A DNA stretch of 64,000 nucleotides from Streptomyces sp. NBC_01306 (GCF_026340465.1 NZ_JAPEPC010000001.1:310001-374000); one strand, 5' to 3'; positions 50,794 through 59,211 are shown, numbered from the stretch's first letter. The notes: generated by a model from the sequence alone, not told the origin. Numbers and translations are program-made.

Positions 50794-51142
50794 CGAGCAC
50801 TGCCTCCAGCAAGGAAAGGTCGGTGGGGTCTTCGTCGGGGCGGGGCGCGCGCGTGGTGACCGCCCCGCTGTCCATCAGGTCCGAGAGCAGCACTTTGGTG
50901 ACGACCACGGGCAGCCGCAGATGGGCCGCGATCTCCGCCACCGAAGTGGGCCGCTCACTGAGCCCGAGTGTCTGCGCGTGGTCGGGGCCGAGGTGGGACG
51001 GGAGCGGCACCCCGGTCGCCATCACCTGGGAGAGCAGGTCCAGCTGGGCTGTGGGCCGGGTGCGGCCGTTGCTCACGGCGTACGGGCGGATCAGCCGGCC
51101 GGCCGCCTCGTCGAGCCATGGGCTGTCCTGCTGGAACGGCAC
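50771..51142 (-). CDS. cvnC: Conservon DUF742 protein CvnC
   Basis: DUF742 protein of 123 residues, the C component of the conservon. It has the expected WLDEAAGRLIRPYAVSNGRTRPTAQLDLLSQVMATG, then a winged-helix-like part (LSERPTSVAEIAAHLRLPVVVTKVLLSDLMDSGAVTTRAP) and a short acidic end. The GTG at 51142 begins 2 bp after the cvnB stop. DUF742 proteins are thought to link CvnB/CvnD to the kinase-like CvnA; the helix-turn-helix character suggests possible DNA or protein binding. The length is typical. Confidence 0.93.
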   Translation of the reverse strand: MPFQQDSPWLDEAAGRLIRPYAVSNGRTRPTAQLDLLSQVMATGVPLPSHLGPDHAQTLGLSERPTSVAEIAAHLRLPVVVTKVLLSDLMDSGAVTTRAPRPDEDPTDLSLLEAVLDGLRRRL

Positions 51143-51144
51143 GT

Positions 51145-51579
51145 TCAGCGCCCCGTGGCGCTCGATGCGCCGACCCGGCTGCGGGCCGGTGTCACCAGAT
51201 AGGGCCGCACGCTCTTCACCAGCATGGCCATTTCGTATCCGAGCACCGCCGCGTCCGTCTCGCGCCCGGCCAGTACGGCGAGACAGGTGCCCGAACCCGC
51301 GGTGGAGACGAACAGCAGGGTGGAGTCGAGTTCGACCACCACCTGCCGGACCTCCCCGCTGTCGCCGAAGCGTGTTCCGGCGCTGCGGCCGAGCGAGTAC
51401 AGGCCGGAGGCGAGGGCCGCCATGTGGTCGGCGCTGTCGGCGTCGAGCCCGTGCACGGACTTCACCAGCCCGTCGGCGGAGAGCAGGACGGCGTTGCGGG
51501 TGAAGGGGACGCGCTGGACCAGGCCGCTCAGCAGCCAGTCGAGATCGGACACCTGCGCGGTCGGCGCTTCACTCACCAT
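51145..51579 (-). CDS. cvnB: Conservon roadblock/LC7 protein CvnB
   Basis: Roadblock/LC7-domain protein of 144 residues, the B component of the conservon. It has LDWLLSGLVQRVPFTRNAVLLSADGLVKSVHGLDADSADHMAALASGLYSLGRSAGTRFGD, then VRQVVVELDSTLLFVSTAGSGTCLAVLAGRETDAAVLGYEMAMLVKSV. Such proteins resemble GTPase-activating MglB partners and are thought to control CvnD nucleotide cycling. The ATG at 51579 is supported by GGAGGAG 7 nt upstream and overlaps the cvnA 3' end by 11 bp. Confidence 0.94.
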   Translation of the reverse strand: MVSEAPTAQVSDLDWLLSGLVQRVPFTRNAVLLSADGLVKSVHGLDADSADHMAALASGLYSLGRSAGTRFGDSGEVRQVVVELDSTLLFVSTAGSGTCLAVLAGRETDAAVLGYEMAMLVKSVRPYLVTPARSRVGASSATGR

Positions 51580-53557
51580 GGTGCATCTCCTCCTTGGAGG
51601 AATCGTCGGAGAATCCGTCGGGGGAACCGCCGGGGAAATCGTCGTCACGGTGCGGCAGTCGGCCGCCGTCCGGCCTCTCGCGGTCCGGCCTCTCGCGGTC
51701 CGGCCTTTCGGGCTCCGCCTCGGCGAGGCTGATGCCGCGCTGGAAGGCCGCCATCAGGCCCGGATCGTGGACGGCCGGGTGCTCCTCGTCCGTCCGGGGT
51801 GCGGGCGCGTCCTTGAGCTGGGGGACCAGGTGCTGCTGGCTTCTGCGCCGGGGCAGATCGGGCCGGTCCGCGGGCGAGAGCAGCGGTACGGGCCCGGTGT
51901 CGTACCGCGCGCCGTCGGTCACCGCTCCGGTGTCCGGCGGCGGCCCGTGGTGGGCGCCCGGGAGGGCCGCGGCCGGATTGGGCCGCGTGCCCTCCGGCTC
52001 CCGTACGGGCAGCGGCGGGGCGGAACGGCCGGACGGAGCCGCCAGCTCATCGGGGGCGATGGACGAGTGGGGCCCGGCCTGGAGCAGGGCGTCCGCCGTC
52101 CGCGGTCCCGGCCGGAGCGGGTCCGGGTGTGTCAGCGGGTCCTGAGGTGTCAGTGGGGCCCGGCGCGCCAGTGGGTCCGGATGTGCCGGTGGGTCCTGGT
52201 ACGCCTGCGAGACCTGCTGCGCCTGGGGGGACTGCTGTGGCTGCTGTGGATGGGGGATACGTCCGGCTGCCCCAGTCTGGAGCCCGTTCTCGTCGGCGCC
52301 GAGCAGGGCGGCGGGCAGGACGAGTACGGCCTGGACCCCACCGTAGATATTGGTCTGGAGCCGGACCGAGACACCGTGCCGGCGGGCCAGGGCGGCGACC
52401 ACGTACAGCCCGATCCGTCCGTCCTGGAGCAGATGGCCCACATTGACCTGGTCGGGCTCGGCGAGCAGGGCGTTCATCCGGTCCGTCTCGGTCACGGACA
52501 TACCGAGGCCCCGGTCCTCGACCTCGACGGCCAGTCCGGCGGTGACGTGCTGGGCACGCAGCAGCACCTGGGTGTGCGGGGCGGAGAACACCGTGGCGTT
52601 CTCGACCAGTTCGGCGAGCAGATGGATGACGTCGGCGACAGCGTGGCCGCGCAGCGTTCCGTCGACCGGCGGCACCAGTTTGACGCGCGGGTACTGCTCG
52701 ACCTCGGCTACAGCGGAGCGCATGACCTCGGTGAGGGAGACCGGATTGGACCACTGGCGCCGGGAGATGGCACCGCCGAGCACCGCGAGGTTCTCCGCGT
52801 GCCTGCGGATACGGGTGGCGAGATGGTCCACCTGGAAGAGGCCCTTGAGCAGTTCGGGGTCCTCGACCTGGTACTCCAGCTCGTCGAGCAGCTGAATCTC
52901 CCGGTGCACCAGCGACTGGAGGCGCCGGGCGAGATTGACGAACACCTCGACCTTCTGCTCGTCGACGGTGGTCACGGCGGGCGGGGCGATCCGCGCGGCC
53001 CGCACCACGGACTCCACGGCGGCTTCCTGGGCCCGGTTCAGCTCAAGGGCGAGCAGGTCGAAGGCGTCGCCCCGCGACGGCCCGGCGGTACCGCCCCGTC
53101 CGCCGGGCGGCGCCTCCCCCCTGCTGAGCCGGTCGACCACGCCCCGCAGGTCGGCCTGGCCGCGCACACTGGAGCGGCGCAGCGCGGTGCACCGGTCGAG
53201 CACTGTCCTGGTGACCCGGTCGGCGCCCAGCGCGGCGGCGGCCATGGCGGCCGCCGCGAGAGCCGCACATCCGGCCAGCACCCCACGCAGCGCCACCGAG
53301 GGGTGTACCCCGGCGGAGTGGATCGTGTAGACCACGGCCGCGGTGCCGCTCAGCGCCGCCACGACGGTGGGAAGAATGGCGGTACGCAGCAGCTGCGGCC
53401 GTATGCGGACCTCGGGCGTCGGCGGTACGGACCGCGAGCGGCGGGCGGACGGAGCCGGGGAAGGGCCCGGCCGGGAGGCCGGGCGGCTGCCCGTCCGGCC
53501 GTGCCGTCCGCCTTCCGGCCGGTCGTTCCGCGCTTCAGGTGCGCGAAGTTGAGACAT
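51569..53557 (-). CDS. cvnA: Conservon sensor kinase-like protein CvnA
   Basis: Membrane histidine-kinase-like protein of 662 residues and first gene of the conservon. A basic N-terminus is followed by two membrane helices (LRTAILPTVVAALSGTAAVVYTIH and LRGVLAGCAALAAAAMAAAALGA), a helical dimerisation part (VFVNLARRLQSLVHREIQLLDELEYQVEDPELLKGLFQVDHLATRIRRHAENLAVLGG) and an HATPase domain. That domain has HLLAELVENATVFSAPHTQV (N-box), VEDRGLGMS (G1) and GRIGLYVVAALARRHGV (G2). The long C-terminal tail, rich in Pro/Arg, includes a repeated PDRERPDRERPDGG. In CvnA proteins the kinase His is often not functional. A P450 gene is divergent 263 bp away. Confidence 0.93.
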   Translation of the reverse strand: MSQLRAPEARNDRPEGGRHGRTGSRPASRPGPSPAPSARRSRSVPPTPEVRIRPQLLRTAILPTVVAALSGTAAVVYTIHSAGVHPSVALRGVLAGCAALAAAAMAAAALGADRVTRTVLDRCTALRRSSVRGQADLRGVVDRLSRGEAPPGGRGGTAGPSRGDAFDLLALELNRAQEAAVESVVRAARIAPPAVTTVDEQKVEVFVNLARRLQSLVHREIQLLDELEYQVEDPELLKGLFQVDHLATRIRRHAENLAVLGGAISRRQWSNPVSLTEVMRSAVAEVEQYPRVKLVPPVDGTLRGHAVADVIHLLAELVENATVFSAPHTQVLLRAQHVTAGLAVEVEDRGLGMSVTETDRMNALLAEPDQVNVGHLLQDGRIGLYVVAALARRHGVSVRLQTNIYGGVQAVLVLPAALLGADENGLQTGAAGRIPHPQQPQQSPQAQQVSQAYQDPPAHPDPLARRAPLTPQDPLTHPDPLRPGPRTADALLQAGPHSSIAPDELAAPSGRSAPPLPVREPEGTRPNPAAALPGAHHGPPPDTGAVTDGARYDTGPVPLLSPADRPDLPRRRSQQHLVPQLKDAPAPRTDEEHPAVHDPGLMAAFQRGISLAEAEPERPDRERPDRERPDGGRLPHRDDDFPGGSPDGFSDDSSKEEMHHGE

Positions 53558-53762
53558 CAGCGTCCTCGGTACGTGGGATACCAGGGCTCACCGACAGGGA
53601 ATACAACTCACCTGACGCGTCTCCCTGTTGATCAGCAGCCACTCACAGTAGTCGCCACGCCGTGGCGTCCGATGTCTAGTTGCCGAACTTGCGCGCCGAG
53701 CGTCCCGCTCTGGTATGAGGGCTCGTACGCACGGCCGAAAATTATGCTGCTGTCACGGCCCC

Positions 53763-53853
53763 GATATGACTGGCGGCGCCGACATGACGTACGGAGCTGA
53801 CATGACGGACGGAGCTGACCATGGCTGACAGGACCGACATAGCTGACAGTGCC
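53763..53853. repeat. Tandem repeat, 18-bp unit, 5 copies, spanning the P450 start
   Basis: Units GATATGACTGGCGGCGCC, GACATGACGTACGGAGCT and GACATGACGGACGGAGCT and two drifting copies run through the translation start region of the first P450. Each good copy carries a GGAG and an ATG. The rest of the 263-bp cvnA/P450 gap shows nothing I recognise. Confidence 0.75.
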
Positions 53854-55206
53854 GGCAGAACTGCCGGGGCCGACCAGGCATCGGGCCTGCGGAACGGCTG
53901 GGCATATGGTCCGGGCAGTATTGCGCGCATGACGAATATCCGTTCACGCATGACCACGTGGCTGGGCCGCCGGTATCTGGCGAATATCCGCAAGAAGGGC
54001 TTCGACCTGTCCCGCGCCTCGATGCTTCCCGAGGCGACCCTCATGCCGCTGCGCCGCACCGGCCTCGACCCGGTGGCCGACCTCGGCGAACTGCGGGAGA
54101 GGGAACCGGTCAGCAAGCTGTCCGTACCGCTCGGAATGAACATCTGGCTGGTCACGGGCTACGAGGAGACCAAGGCGGTACTGGGCCGCACCAAGGGCTT
54201 CAGTAATGACTTCACCAATTTGATAGGCAGCGGCGGCGTCACCGAGGACCAGCAGCACCCCGGCGGCCTCGGTTTCTCCGACCCGCCCGTCCATACGCGT
54301 CTGCGCCGGCTGCTCACGCCGGAGTTCACCATGCGCCGGCTCGCCCGGCTCACCCCGCGCATCCACGAGATCGTCGAGGACCGGCTCGACGAGATGGCGC
54401 GGACACCGGGCCCGGTCGACCTCGTCCAGGCCTTCGCACTGCCGATCCCCTCCCTGGTCATCTGCGAACTCCTCGGCGTCCCCTACGAGGACCGGGAGGA
54501 CTTCCAGCGCCTGGGCACCACCCGCTTCGACCTTTTCGCCGGGGCCGACGCCTCGTTCGGCGCGATCTCCGAATCCCTCTCCTACCTCCGCGACATCGTC
54601 AAGAAGCAGCGCGAGAACCCGGGCGACGGACTGCTCGGGATGCTGATCAAGCAGCACGGCGACGCCATCGACGACGAGGAGCTGACCGGCCTCGCCGACG
54701 GCGTGCTGACCGGCGGCCTGGAGACCACCGCCAGCATGCTCGCCCTGGGCACCCTGGTACTCCTCCAGAACCCGGACCACTTCAAGACCCTCCGCGAGGA
54801 CGACGCGGCCGTGAGCCCCTTCGTGGAGGAGCTGCTCCGCTATCTCACGGTGGTCCAGGTCGCCTTCCCGCGCTTCGCCCGCGAGGACATGGAGATCGCC
54901 GGTACCCGGATCGCCGCCGGCGACATAGTGCTCTGCTCCCTCAGCGGCGCGGACCGGGACGCGTCCCTCGGCCCGCACATGGACACGTTCGACCCCACCC
55001 GCCCGACCTCGTCGCACGTCGCTTTCGGTTACGGCATCCACCGCTGCATCGGCGCCGAACTCGCCCGGATGGAACTGTGCGCGGCCTACCCGGCCCTGCT
55101 CCGACGCTTTCCGGCCATGTCGCTGGCCGTACCGGAGGAGGAGCTCGCGTTCCGCAAGTACTCCGCCGTCTTCGGTGTCGACTCCCTGCCCGTAAACCTG
55201 GGCTGA
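53821..55206 (+). CDS. Cytochrome P450 divergent from the conservon
   Basis: Soluble P450 monooxygenase of 461 residues from ATG 53821, which has GGAG at 6 nt. A start at ATG 53929 would give 425 residues, closer to the family norm, so the first 36 residues (from repeat DNA) are doubtful. The oxygen-activation helix is GGLETTASM (about 297-305), the ExxR motif is EELLR, and the haem loop is FGYGIHRCIG with the Cys ligand near 408. Redox partners are not encoded nearby. Conservons elsewhere in Streptomyces are frequently accompanied by P450 genes, so this one may be functionally tied to cvnABCD. Substrate unknown. Confidence 0.88.
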   Translation: MADRTDIADSAGRTAGADQASGLRNGWAYGPGSIARMTNIRSRMTTWLGRRYLANIRKKGFDLSRASMLPEATLMPLRRTGLDPVADLGELREREPVSKLSVPLGMNIWLVTGYEETKAVLGRTKGFSNDFTNLIGSGGVTEDQQHPGGLGFSDPPVHTRLRRLLTPEFTMRRLARLTPRIHEIVEDRLDEMARTPGPVDLVQAFALPIPSLVICELLGVPYEDREDFQRLGTTRFDLFAGADASFGAISESLSYLRDIVKKQRENPGDGLLGMLIKQHGDAIDDEELTGLADGVLTGGLETTASMLALGTLVLLQNPDHFKTLREDDAAVSPFVEELLRYLTVVQVAFPRFAREDMEIAGTRIAAGDIVLCSLSGADRDASLGPHMDTFDPTRPTSSHVAFGYGIHRCIGAELARMELCAAYPALLRRFPAMSLAVPEEELAFRKYSAVFGVDSLPVNLG

Positions 55207-55281
55207 CCGGCGCCGGTCGCGCGCGGTCCGGTCCCGCCGGAGCAGGGGCGGGCGGGGCCGGCGAAGGGGCGCCCTCCCTTT

Positions 55282-55301
55282 TAAGTCACGCGCTTGACTT
55301 A
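55282..55301. promoter_or_regulatory. TetR-type operator before the second P450
   Basis: TAAGTCA-N6-TGACTTA is a perfect 7-bp inverted repeat, strikingly AT-rich here, lying 71 bp before the P450 start. The TetR gene at the end of this two-gene unit is the likely binder. Confidence 0.75.
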
Positions 55302-55372
55302 TGCCGGTGGGCTCCCTTCACTGATCGCGTACGCCGGAGACGACCCGGGCACGGGATGGCGAAGGGGCCGCG

Positions 55373-56596
55373 ATGACACAGGACTTCCGCGAGGGCACGC
55401 TCAACTACCCGCTGGAGATGGCGGGCGCACTGGAACCGCCGGCCGAGTGGGCGGAGCTGCGGGACAAGTGCCCGGTGGCGGGCATCAGACTGCCCAGCGG
55501 GGACGAGGCGTCGTTGCTGACGCGCTACGACGACGTCCGGCTGGTCCTGTCCGATCCGCGCTGCACACGCCGGATGGACGCGGACGACGCCGCCAGGATC
55601 TCGGAGAACGATTCCGGCGGAGTCTTCAACGACTCGATGGCGGAGTCCATCAACTCCGCCGGGCAGGCCCGCTGGCGACGGATGCTGACCAAGTGGTTCA
55701 CGGCGAAGCGGATGACCGCGCTGCGGCCGGGGATCGAGGCGATGACCCATCAACTGATCGACGGGATGGTCGAAGGGGCGGCCGGGGACGGCACCGCGGA
55801 CCTCAAGGCGAGCGTCGGGTTCCCGCTGCCGGTCTGGGTGATCTGCGATCTCCTCGGCGTCCCGGACACCGACCGGGACCGCTTCGCCCGCTGGTCGGAC
55901 ATGCTGCTGAATCTGACGCGGTACGGCCAGAGCGAGATCGACGCCGCGAAGGCCGAGTTCCACGTCTATCTGGCGGAGCACCTGGAGACGAAGCGGGCCG
56001 AGCCGGGTGACGACCTGCTCAGCGCGCTGATCACGGCGGTCGACCCGGACGGCGGCCGGCTCACCGACGACCAGCTCGTCGCCACCGGACAGGCTTTGCT
56101 GGTCGCCGGTCATGAGACGACCGCCAACATGATCGGCAAGATGATGGCCATGCTGCTCGCGGACCGCGGGCGGTGGGAGCGTCTGGTCGCCGACCGCTCG
56201 CTGGTGCGTCCGGCGGTGGAGGAGGTACTGCGCTTCGACGCCAACCCCGGTTTCGGGATGCCCCGTTACGTGAACGAGGACATCGAGGTCTCCGGCACCG
56301 TACTGCCCCGTGGCACCACCGTGGTGTGCAGCATGGCCGCGGCCAACCGGGACGAGGCCGCGTTCGACGGGGCCGACGCCATGACGCTCGACCGGCGCCC
56401 CAACGCCCACCTCGCCTTCGGCGCGGGCCCGCACTCATGCCTGGGGCAGTCGCTCGCGCGGACCGAGTTGCAGACCGTGCTGGATGTCCTGCTCGATCGG
56501 CTGCCGACCCTGGAACTCGCCGTCCCGGCGGATGAGTTGCGCCGGGTCGAGGGTCTGGTCGTCGGCGGGCTCCGCGAGCTTCCGGTGCGGTGGTGA
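55373..56596 (+). CDS. Cytochrome P450 co-transcribed with TetR
   Basis: P450 monooxygenase of 407 residues with all hallmarks: the oxygen-activation helix LVAGHETTANM (about 243-252), ExxR as EEVLR, the meander, and the haem loop FGAGPHSCLG with Cys near residue 356. Also present are NSAGQARWRRMLTKWFTAKRM in the C-helix (heme propionate Arg/Trp) and PLPVWVICDLLGVPDTDRDRFARWSD, typical of CYP105/107-like bacterial enzymes, although a formal family cannot be assigned by eye. No ferredoxin follows. The stop overlaps the TetR start (GTGA), making a regulated enzyme/repressor pair behind the palindrome at 55282. The first P450 upstream probably has its own promoter. Confidence 0.92.
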   Translation: MTQDFREGTLNYPLEMAGALEPPAEWAELRDKCPVAGIRLPSGDEASLLTRYDDVRLVLSDPRCTRRMDADDAARISENDSGGVFNDSMAESINSAGQARWRRMLTKWFTAKRMTALRPGIEAMTHQLIDGMVEGAAGDGTADLKASVGFPLPVWVICDLLGVPDTDRDRFARWSDMLLNLTRYGQSEIDAAKAEFHVYLAEHLETKRAEPGDDLLSALITAVDPDGGRLTDDQLVATGQALLVAGHETTANMIGKMMAMLLADRGRWERLVADRSLVRPAVEEVLRFDANPGFGMPRYVNEDIEVSGTVLPRGTTVVCSMAAANRDEAAFDGADAMTLDRRPNAHLAFGAGPHSCLGQSLARTELQTVLDVLLDRLPTLELAVPADELRRVEGLVVGGLRELPVRW

Positions 56597-57249
56597 CCGT
56601 GCCGGCCGCGAGAACCTCCCGCTCCCAGCGGGCCGACGGGACCAGGGAAGCCATTCTCGACGTGGCCGAGCGGATGTTCGCCGAACACGGTGTGTTCGCC
56701 GTCTCCAACCGCCAGATCAGCGAGGCAGCCGGACAGGGCAACAACGCCGCAGTCGGCTACCACTTCGGCACGAAGACCGACCTGCTGCGTGCGATCGTCC
56801 GCAGACACAGCGAACCGATCGACACCGTGCGGCGGCGCATGGTCGACGCGACCGGCGATTCGGCGGAAGTACGGGACTGGGTGGCCTGCCTGGTCCGTCC
56901 GAGCACCGAGCACCTGGCCGAGCTGACCCACCCCACGTGGTACGCGCGGTTCGGCGCACAGCTGATGACCGATCCGGTGCTGCGGGAGATGGTGATCGAC
57001 GAGTCGTTCGGCCCGTCGATCCAGCAGACCCTGGACGGGCTCAACCGCTGTCTGCCCGGACTGCCGCTGCCCGTACGGATCGAGCGCGGCGACATGGCCC
57101 GCAACCTGCTGGTCCACATGCTCGCGGAACGCGAACGCGCCCTCGCCGACGGCGCCCACACAGCCCGCGCCAGCTGGCACACGTACGCGACCGGCCTCAT
57201 CGACGCGATCACCGCGATCTGGCTGGCACCTGTGACATCGGCCGACTGA
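56593..57249 (+). CDS. TetR-family regulator coupled to the P450
   Basis: Repressor of 218 residues. The N-terminal helix-turn-helix reads REAILDVAERMFAEHGVFAVSNRQISEAAGQGNNAAVGYHFGTKTDLLRAIVRRH (about residues 17-72). The C-terminal ligand domain contains WVACLVRPSTEHLAELTHPTWYARFGAQLMTDPVL, as in the group with PF17939-like tails. The GTG at 56593 overlaps the P450 stop; a GTG one codon earlier is possible. It most likely binds TAAGTCA-N6-TGACTTA before the P450 and so controls its own operon, with a P450 substrate or product as inducer. Confidence 0.88.
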   Translation: MTVPAARTSRSQRADGTREAILDVAERMFAEHGVFAVSNRQISEAAGQGNNAAVGYHFGTKTDLLRAIVRRHSEPIDTVRRRMVDATGDSAEVRDWVACLVRPSTEHLAELTHPTWYARFGAQLMTDPVLREMVIDESFGPSIQQTLDGLNRCLPGLPLPVRIERGDMARNLLVHMLAERERALADGAHTARASWHTYATGLIDAITAIWLAPVTSAD

Positions 57250-57275
57250 GCAGCCCGCCGACCAGTGGCCATGAC

Positions 57276-57319
57276 GAGGCAGCCCCCGCCGACCGGTGCC
57301 GGTCGGCGGGGGCTGCCTC
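57276..57319. terminator. Very strong bidirectional terminator
   Basis: A 44-nt perfect palindrome, GAGGCAGCCCCCGCCGACCG paired with its complement (stem up to 21 bp), lies between the convergent TetR and DUF397 genes. Confidence 0.9.
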
Positions 57320-57342
57320 GGTGACTCGGGGCGTGGGTGCGG

Positions 57343-57552
57343 TCAGGCCTTCAACTCGCCGTCGCACAGGGCAGAGACGAACGCCGACCAACCGTGCGCG
57401 GCGAACGTGAGCGCGGGGCCGTGCGGGTTCTTGCTGTCGCGTACGGGAACGATGGCGGCGAAGTCGTCGGAGACCTCGACGCACGCACCACCATCCTGAT
57501 TGCTGTAGCTGCTCTTGCGCCACGTCGCGGCATTCAGGTCGACGATTCGCAC
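57343..57552 (-). CDS. DUF397 protein
   Basis: Small DUF397 protein of 69 residues: NAATWRKSSYSNQDGGACVEVSDDFAAIVPVRDSKNPHGPALTFAAHGWSAFVSAL, the canonical pattern WRKSSYS...CVEV...VRDSK.P.GP.L.F....W..F. These partner the upstream XRE/DUF5753 regulator in antitoxin-like, development-linked pairs in streptomycetes (for example BldB- or WhiJ-type systems). The GTG start overlaps the regulator's 3' end by 19 bp, so the two are translationally linked. The small protein probably binds its regulator and alters DNA binding. Confidence 0.95.
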   Translation of the reverse strand: MRIVDLNAATWRKSSYSNQDGGACVEVSDDFAAIVPVRDSKNPHGPALTFAAHGWSAFVSALCDGELKA

Positions 57553-58376
57553 GAAACTTCCTCCAACAGGCGCAGGATGTATTTTCGCGACTCAGCGGGG
57601 GACAGCGCCAGGTCGCGCACCGAATCGTACGCCTTCTGAAGTCGCACAACCGGCGCACTGTCCTCGATGAGTTCGCCCCGGTATCCGTTCTCGGTGTAGG
57701 CCACCGTCCGGCCTTCCGGCAGCAGCAGATACCACACATCGAAGCCCATCAGCGCGTGCAGACCGGCGCCCTGGGGCAGTACGTGGACGGTGATGTTGTC
57801 CCGCCCCACCGCTTCCAGCAGATATTCCAACTGCGCTCGCCACTCCGCCGCATCCCGCAGGGGCGTGCGCAGCGCAGCCTCGGAAAGAATCGTTCGGAAC
57901 GTCGGCGCATCGTCTGTCCACAGCAGTTCGCGGCGCCCCATCCTTGCCTCGACCTGCTGCTCCAGCTCAACTCCCTTGAGTCCACCAGCAGCCAGCACAT
58001 CCCGCGCATACCCCGGCGTCTGCAACAGACCTGGCAGAACGCTCACCGCGAAATGCCACAGGCTGGTCGCATCCGACTCCAGAGCCATGTACTGCCGGTA
58101 CCGCTCACGGAACTGCGTACGGTCCCTCATGGCCAGCTCCCAGAGGACGAGCAACATCCCCTGAGTGCCGAAGTAATGGTCCAACGCCTGAACCACTTCA
58201 GGCCCACCCAGCGTCTCGCCCTTCTCCATCTTGCCGAACAACGAGTAGTCCCAGCCGAGCCGTTCACCGAGCTGCCGCAGGTTGACCCCACGCTGGGCGC
58301 GCAGTTTCCGTAACTCCTCCGCGAACCGCTGGCGCGGCTCCTGGCTGCGGCTGGTGACGAGGCGTCGTTGCGGCAT
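57534..58376 (-). CDS. XRE-family regulator with DUF5753 (WhiJ-like)
   Basis: Helix-turn-helix regulator of 280 residues. The XRE domain is RQRFAEELRKLRAQRGVNLRQLGERLGWDYSLFGKMEKGETLGGPEVVQALDHYFG (about residues 14-70). The DUF5753 ligand/partner domain then carries LWHFAVSVLPGLLQTPGYARDVL, EQQVEARMGRRELL, FRTILSEAALRTPLRDAAEWRAQLEYLLEAVGRDNITVHVLPQGAGLHALMGFDVW and the ending SRKYILRLLEEV. The ATG at 58376 has GGAAGGAG just ahead of it. It is paired with the overlapping DUF397 gene, the standard WhiJ/BldB-type module, and two small unknown genes are divergent from it. Confidence 0.93.
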   Translation of the reverse strand: MPQRRLVTSRSQEPRQRFAEELRKLRAQRGVNLRQLGERLGWDYSLFGKMEKGETLGGPEVVQALDHYFGTQGMLLVLWELAMRDRTQFRERYRQYMALESDATSLWHFAVSVLPGLLQTPGYARDVLAAGGLKGVELEQQVEARMGRRELLWTDDAPTFRTILSEAALRTPLRDAAEWRAQLEYLLEAVGRDNITVHVLPQGAGLHALMGFDVWYLLLPEGRTVAYTENGYRGELIEDSAPVVRLQKAYDSVRDLALSPAESRKYILRLLEEVSCESST

Positions 58377-58639
58377 TGCGCTCCTTCCAGGGCGCTCCGG
58401 CCTGCCCGGAATCCGCCCCCGTACCGGTACACATACACGCGCGCCCGCCCGTCCCCCGCATTCCCTGTGGAACGTGTGGAACGACCCGGACCGCAGGAGA
58501 ACGAGATCGCGCCATCGGTGCACCCCGGCCCACCTGGGCGGCATTCTCGTAACACCCCCACTACGCACCGTAATTCACGGCTGGTGGGCCGGGCAGCAAA
58601 ACCTCACAATCCACGGAAACCGACCGCAAGGAGCCCCCC

Positions 58640-58927
58640 ATGCCGACGCCTCCTCCGCTCCCCCGCCGTACGCCCCACGGCGGCCCCTCCACCGACAGTC
58701 CGAAGGTCCGGGAGGCGCTCGACGCGCGCGACACGCTCGCAGCGGCTCTGACCAGTGCCGGCATCCAACTCCCCGCCATGGACGTACGCACACCCTGGTT
58801 CGAGCCCGAGCCGGAACAGGACGACACCCCGACAAGCACCCGATACGCGCTCGTGTACCTCGGGGTGTGCTCCGCGCCGGTCGCGCTCGCGCTGGCCGCC
58901 GTCATCGCGAAGGGTGCGGGCCGGTGA
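58640..58927 (+). CDS. Small membrane-anchored protein of unknown function
   Basis: 95-residue protein with a Pro-rich N-terminus (TPPPLPRRTPHGGPSTDS), a helical segment (KVREALDARDTLAAALTSAGIQLPAMDVRTPW) and one C-terminal hydrophobic helix (YALVYLGVCSAPVALALAAVIA), so it is probably a tail-anchored membrane protein. I recognise the type as common beside XRE/DUF397 pairs in streptomycetes, but no function is known to me. GGAG precedes the ATG. Its stop overlaps the next gene's start. It is divergent from the XRE regulator with a 263-bp gap in which I see no clear operator. Confidence 0.7.
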   Translation: MPTPPPLPRRTPHGGPSTDSPKVREALDARDTLAAALTSAGIQLPAMDVRTPWFEPEPEQDDTPTSTRYALVYLGVCSAPVALALAAVIAKGAGR

Positions 58928-59178
58928 ACTCCACCCGGCAACCGGGCCCGGACACCGCACTCCCCCGCCCCGGAACGGCCGTTCGCGACATCGCGAGCAA
59001 CCGCGTCGGCATCGTCATGGGGCACGAGGGCCCCTACCTCCAGCTCAGGCCGCTGGGCGGCGGCCGCGAGTGGGACGCCGACCCGGCGCGCGTACGCCCG
59101 GTCGGCCCGGCCGAACTGTTACAGGCCCGCGTCGCCGAGGCCAACGCCCGCAGCCGCTCCGAGCCGGGCACCGGTTGA
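58924..59178 (+). CDS. Small conserved-looking protein following the membrane protein
   Basis: 84-residue soluble protein: PGTAVRDIASNRVGIVMGHEGPYLQLRPLGGGREWDADPARVRPVGPAELLQARVAEANARSR. The pattern of a short beta-barrel-like segment and a C-terminal helix is familiar from streptomycete genes next to XRE/DUF397 systems, but no function is assigned. The start GTG overlaps the previous stop (GTGA), so it is translationally coupled. The gene is too short and GTG-started to stand out otherwise. It converges on the PEBP gene. Confidence 0.65.
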   Translation: MNSTRQPGPDTALPRPGTAVRDIASNRVGIVMGHEGPYLQLRPLGGGREWDADPARVRPVGPAELLQARVAEANARSRSEPGTG

Positions 59179-59211
59179 GTGGCAGCAGTCGTCCGCAGCT
59201 TCGTCCTGGGG

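Noticed and set aside
51224..53800. 858-codon plus-strand frame across cvnA and cvnB
   Set aside because: Antisense to conservon genes with unmistakable domains; long antisense frames are expected at this GC content.
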